DNA from: an uncultured Crocinitomix sp.
Lineage (GTDB): Bacteria > Bacteroidota > Bacteroidia > Flavobacteriales_D > Crocinitomicaceae
Assembly (NCBI GenBank): GCA_905478225.1
Contig: CAJQHR010000004.1
Coordinates: forward strand, 91,369-155,368
Direction: 5' to 3'
Length of the DNA: 64,000 nucleotides
Below, piece by piece: positions 63,205 to 64,000 of this stretch (positions are counted from its first letter, which is position 1; every line of letters starts with the position of its first letter). The translations under genes and the position numbers were made by a program. The notes under the pieces were generated by a model, which saw only the letters and a program-made list of their open reading frames with translations, had not been told where the DNA came from and did no database searches.

Positions 63205-63288
63205 AAACCCTGCCTTTGTTTCCAAACTTAAAGTATTTTAGCTTATAATAGTATTGAATAATAAATTGAATTCGACTAAACGCTTATC

Positions 63289-63825
63289 ATGACTGGTGAA
63301 CTACCAAAAAATTGGCAAAAAGAGAAGCACAGTGAAATAACAGAGGGGCGGCAATCTGAATTGCTGCAGGAATTCGCTATTGCTATTAACGCACAAGCGT
63401 CTGCTTATGATTTGGTTTGGGAACTTGTTAATCAAGTCAATAAACTACTTAATTATGAGGATTGTGTGCTTTATCTTTATGACAAGGATAAAGAAAGCCT
63501 GATTCAAATGGCAGCCTATGGCGAGAAAAAAGTTAACAAAAAAAACATTATTGAACCTATTAGAATTGAGCCCGGAGAAGGAATTGTAGGGCGTGTTTTT
63601 CTATCAGGAATGGGGCGTGTTATTGGTGACACGAGCTTGGACGGAAATTACATTATTGATGATCGATTTCGATTATCTGAAATTTCAATTCCAATTCTAA
63701 TAAATGATGAAGTGATTGGGGTTATCGATTCAGAGTATCCTACTCAAAATTACTACACGAATAACGATCTTACGATTCTGTGTGAAGTGGCAAAGTTATT
63801 TGCTGCGAAAATGAAAACGTTTTAA
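63289..63825 (+). CDS. GAF domain-containing protein
   Basis: YDLVWELVNQVNKLLNYEDCVLYLYDKDKESLIQMAAYG...PGEGIVGRVFLSGMGRVIGDTS...SEISIPILINDEVIGVIDSEY. Confidence 0.9.
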   Translation: MTGELPKNWQKEKHSEITEGRQSELLQEFAIAINAQASAYDLVWELVNQVNKLLNYEDCVLYLYDKDKESLIQMAAYGEKKVNKKNIIEPIRIEPGEGIVGRVFLSGMGRVIGDTSLDGNYIIDDRFRLSEISIPILINDEVIGVIDSEYPTQNYYTNNDLTILCEVAKLFAAKMKTF

Positions 63826-64000
63826 CGGTTTTTTGATCACTTCTAGAGATGATTCTAAAAAAAGGAATTACTGGATTCTTCGCTTTCTTACCAGTATGAT
63901 TTAGCCACGGCTAATGTTAATCTATCGAAGAGCCTTTCTCCAAAGTATCTGCGGTTAAGTTTGTAGCAAAATTCATTCAAATAATTCTGCAAATATTTAC

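Overview
64-kb chromosomal window from a Bacteroidota (Flavobacteriia-like) genome: AT-rich, T9SS-type sorting domains, TonB-dependent receptors, TAnnTTTG-type promoters. No rRNA, tRNA, CRISPR array, prophage or intact mobile element was recognised. From left to right: end of a polysaccharide locus (glycosyltransferase cut by the window edge, asnB); a mannose-glycan cluster (sugar MFS / ROK kinase / GH92); a DUF4856-imelysin-TonB receptor operon, probably metal uptake; a sugar transferase; a broken gene at 19.2-19.9 kb; a TetR-TolC-MFP-RND efflux operon; a viroplasmin-RNase H; a second TonB receptor; two adjacent rhomboid proteases and mutL; a GH3/beta-lactamase fusion next to bshA; a SiaB-like kinase; an unusual flavoprotein oxidoreductase; rplS; a 9-kb zone of broken genes at 49-58 kb; gyrB; and a PaaE-like reductase with SDR, MOSC and GAF proteins. 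The most notable signal is the 49-58 kb zone. Four neighbouring genes (two of them SpoIIE/PP2C signalling phosphatases) each carry an internal in-frame TAA, two in the identical context GATCATTAA. Three breaks are otherwise clean, and the rest are accompanied by small indels. Either this is coordinated pseudogenisation (for example loss of a SiaA-type partner-switch pathway whose SiaB-like kinase remains) or, much less likely, stop-codon readthrough. A fifth gene at 19.2 kb is broken by a CATG tandem duplication, an 8-bp CATG-flanked insertion and a TA-repeat change. Function calls are from reading the protein sequences; no database search was run.
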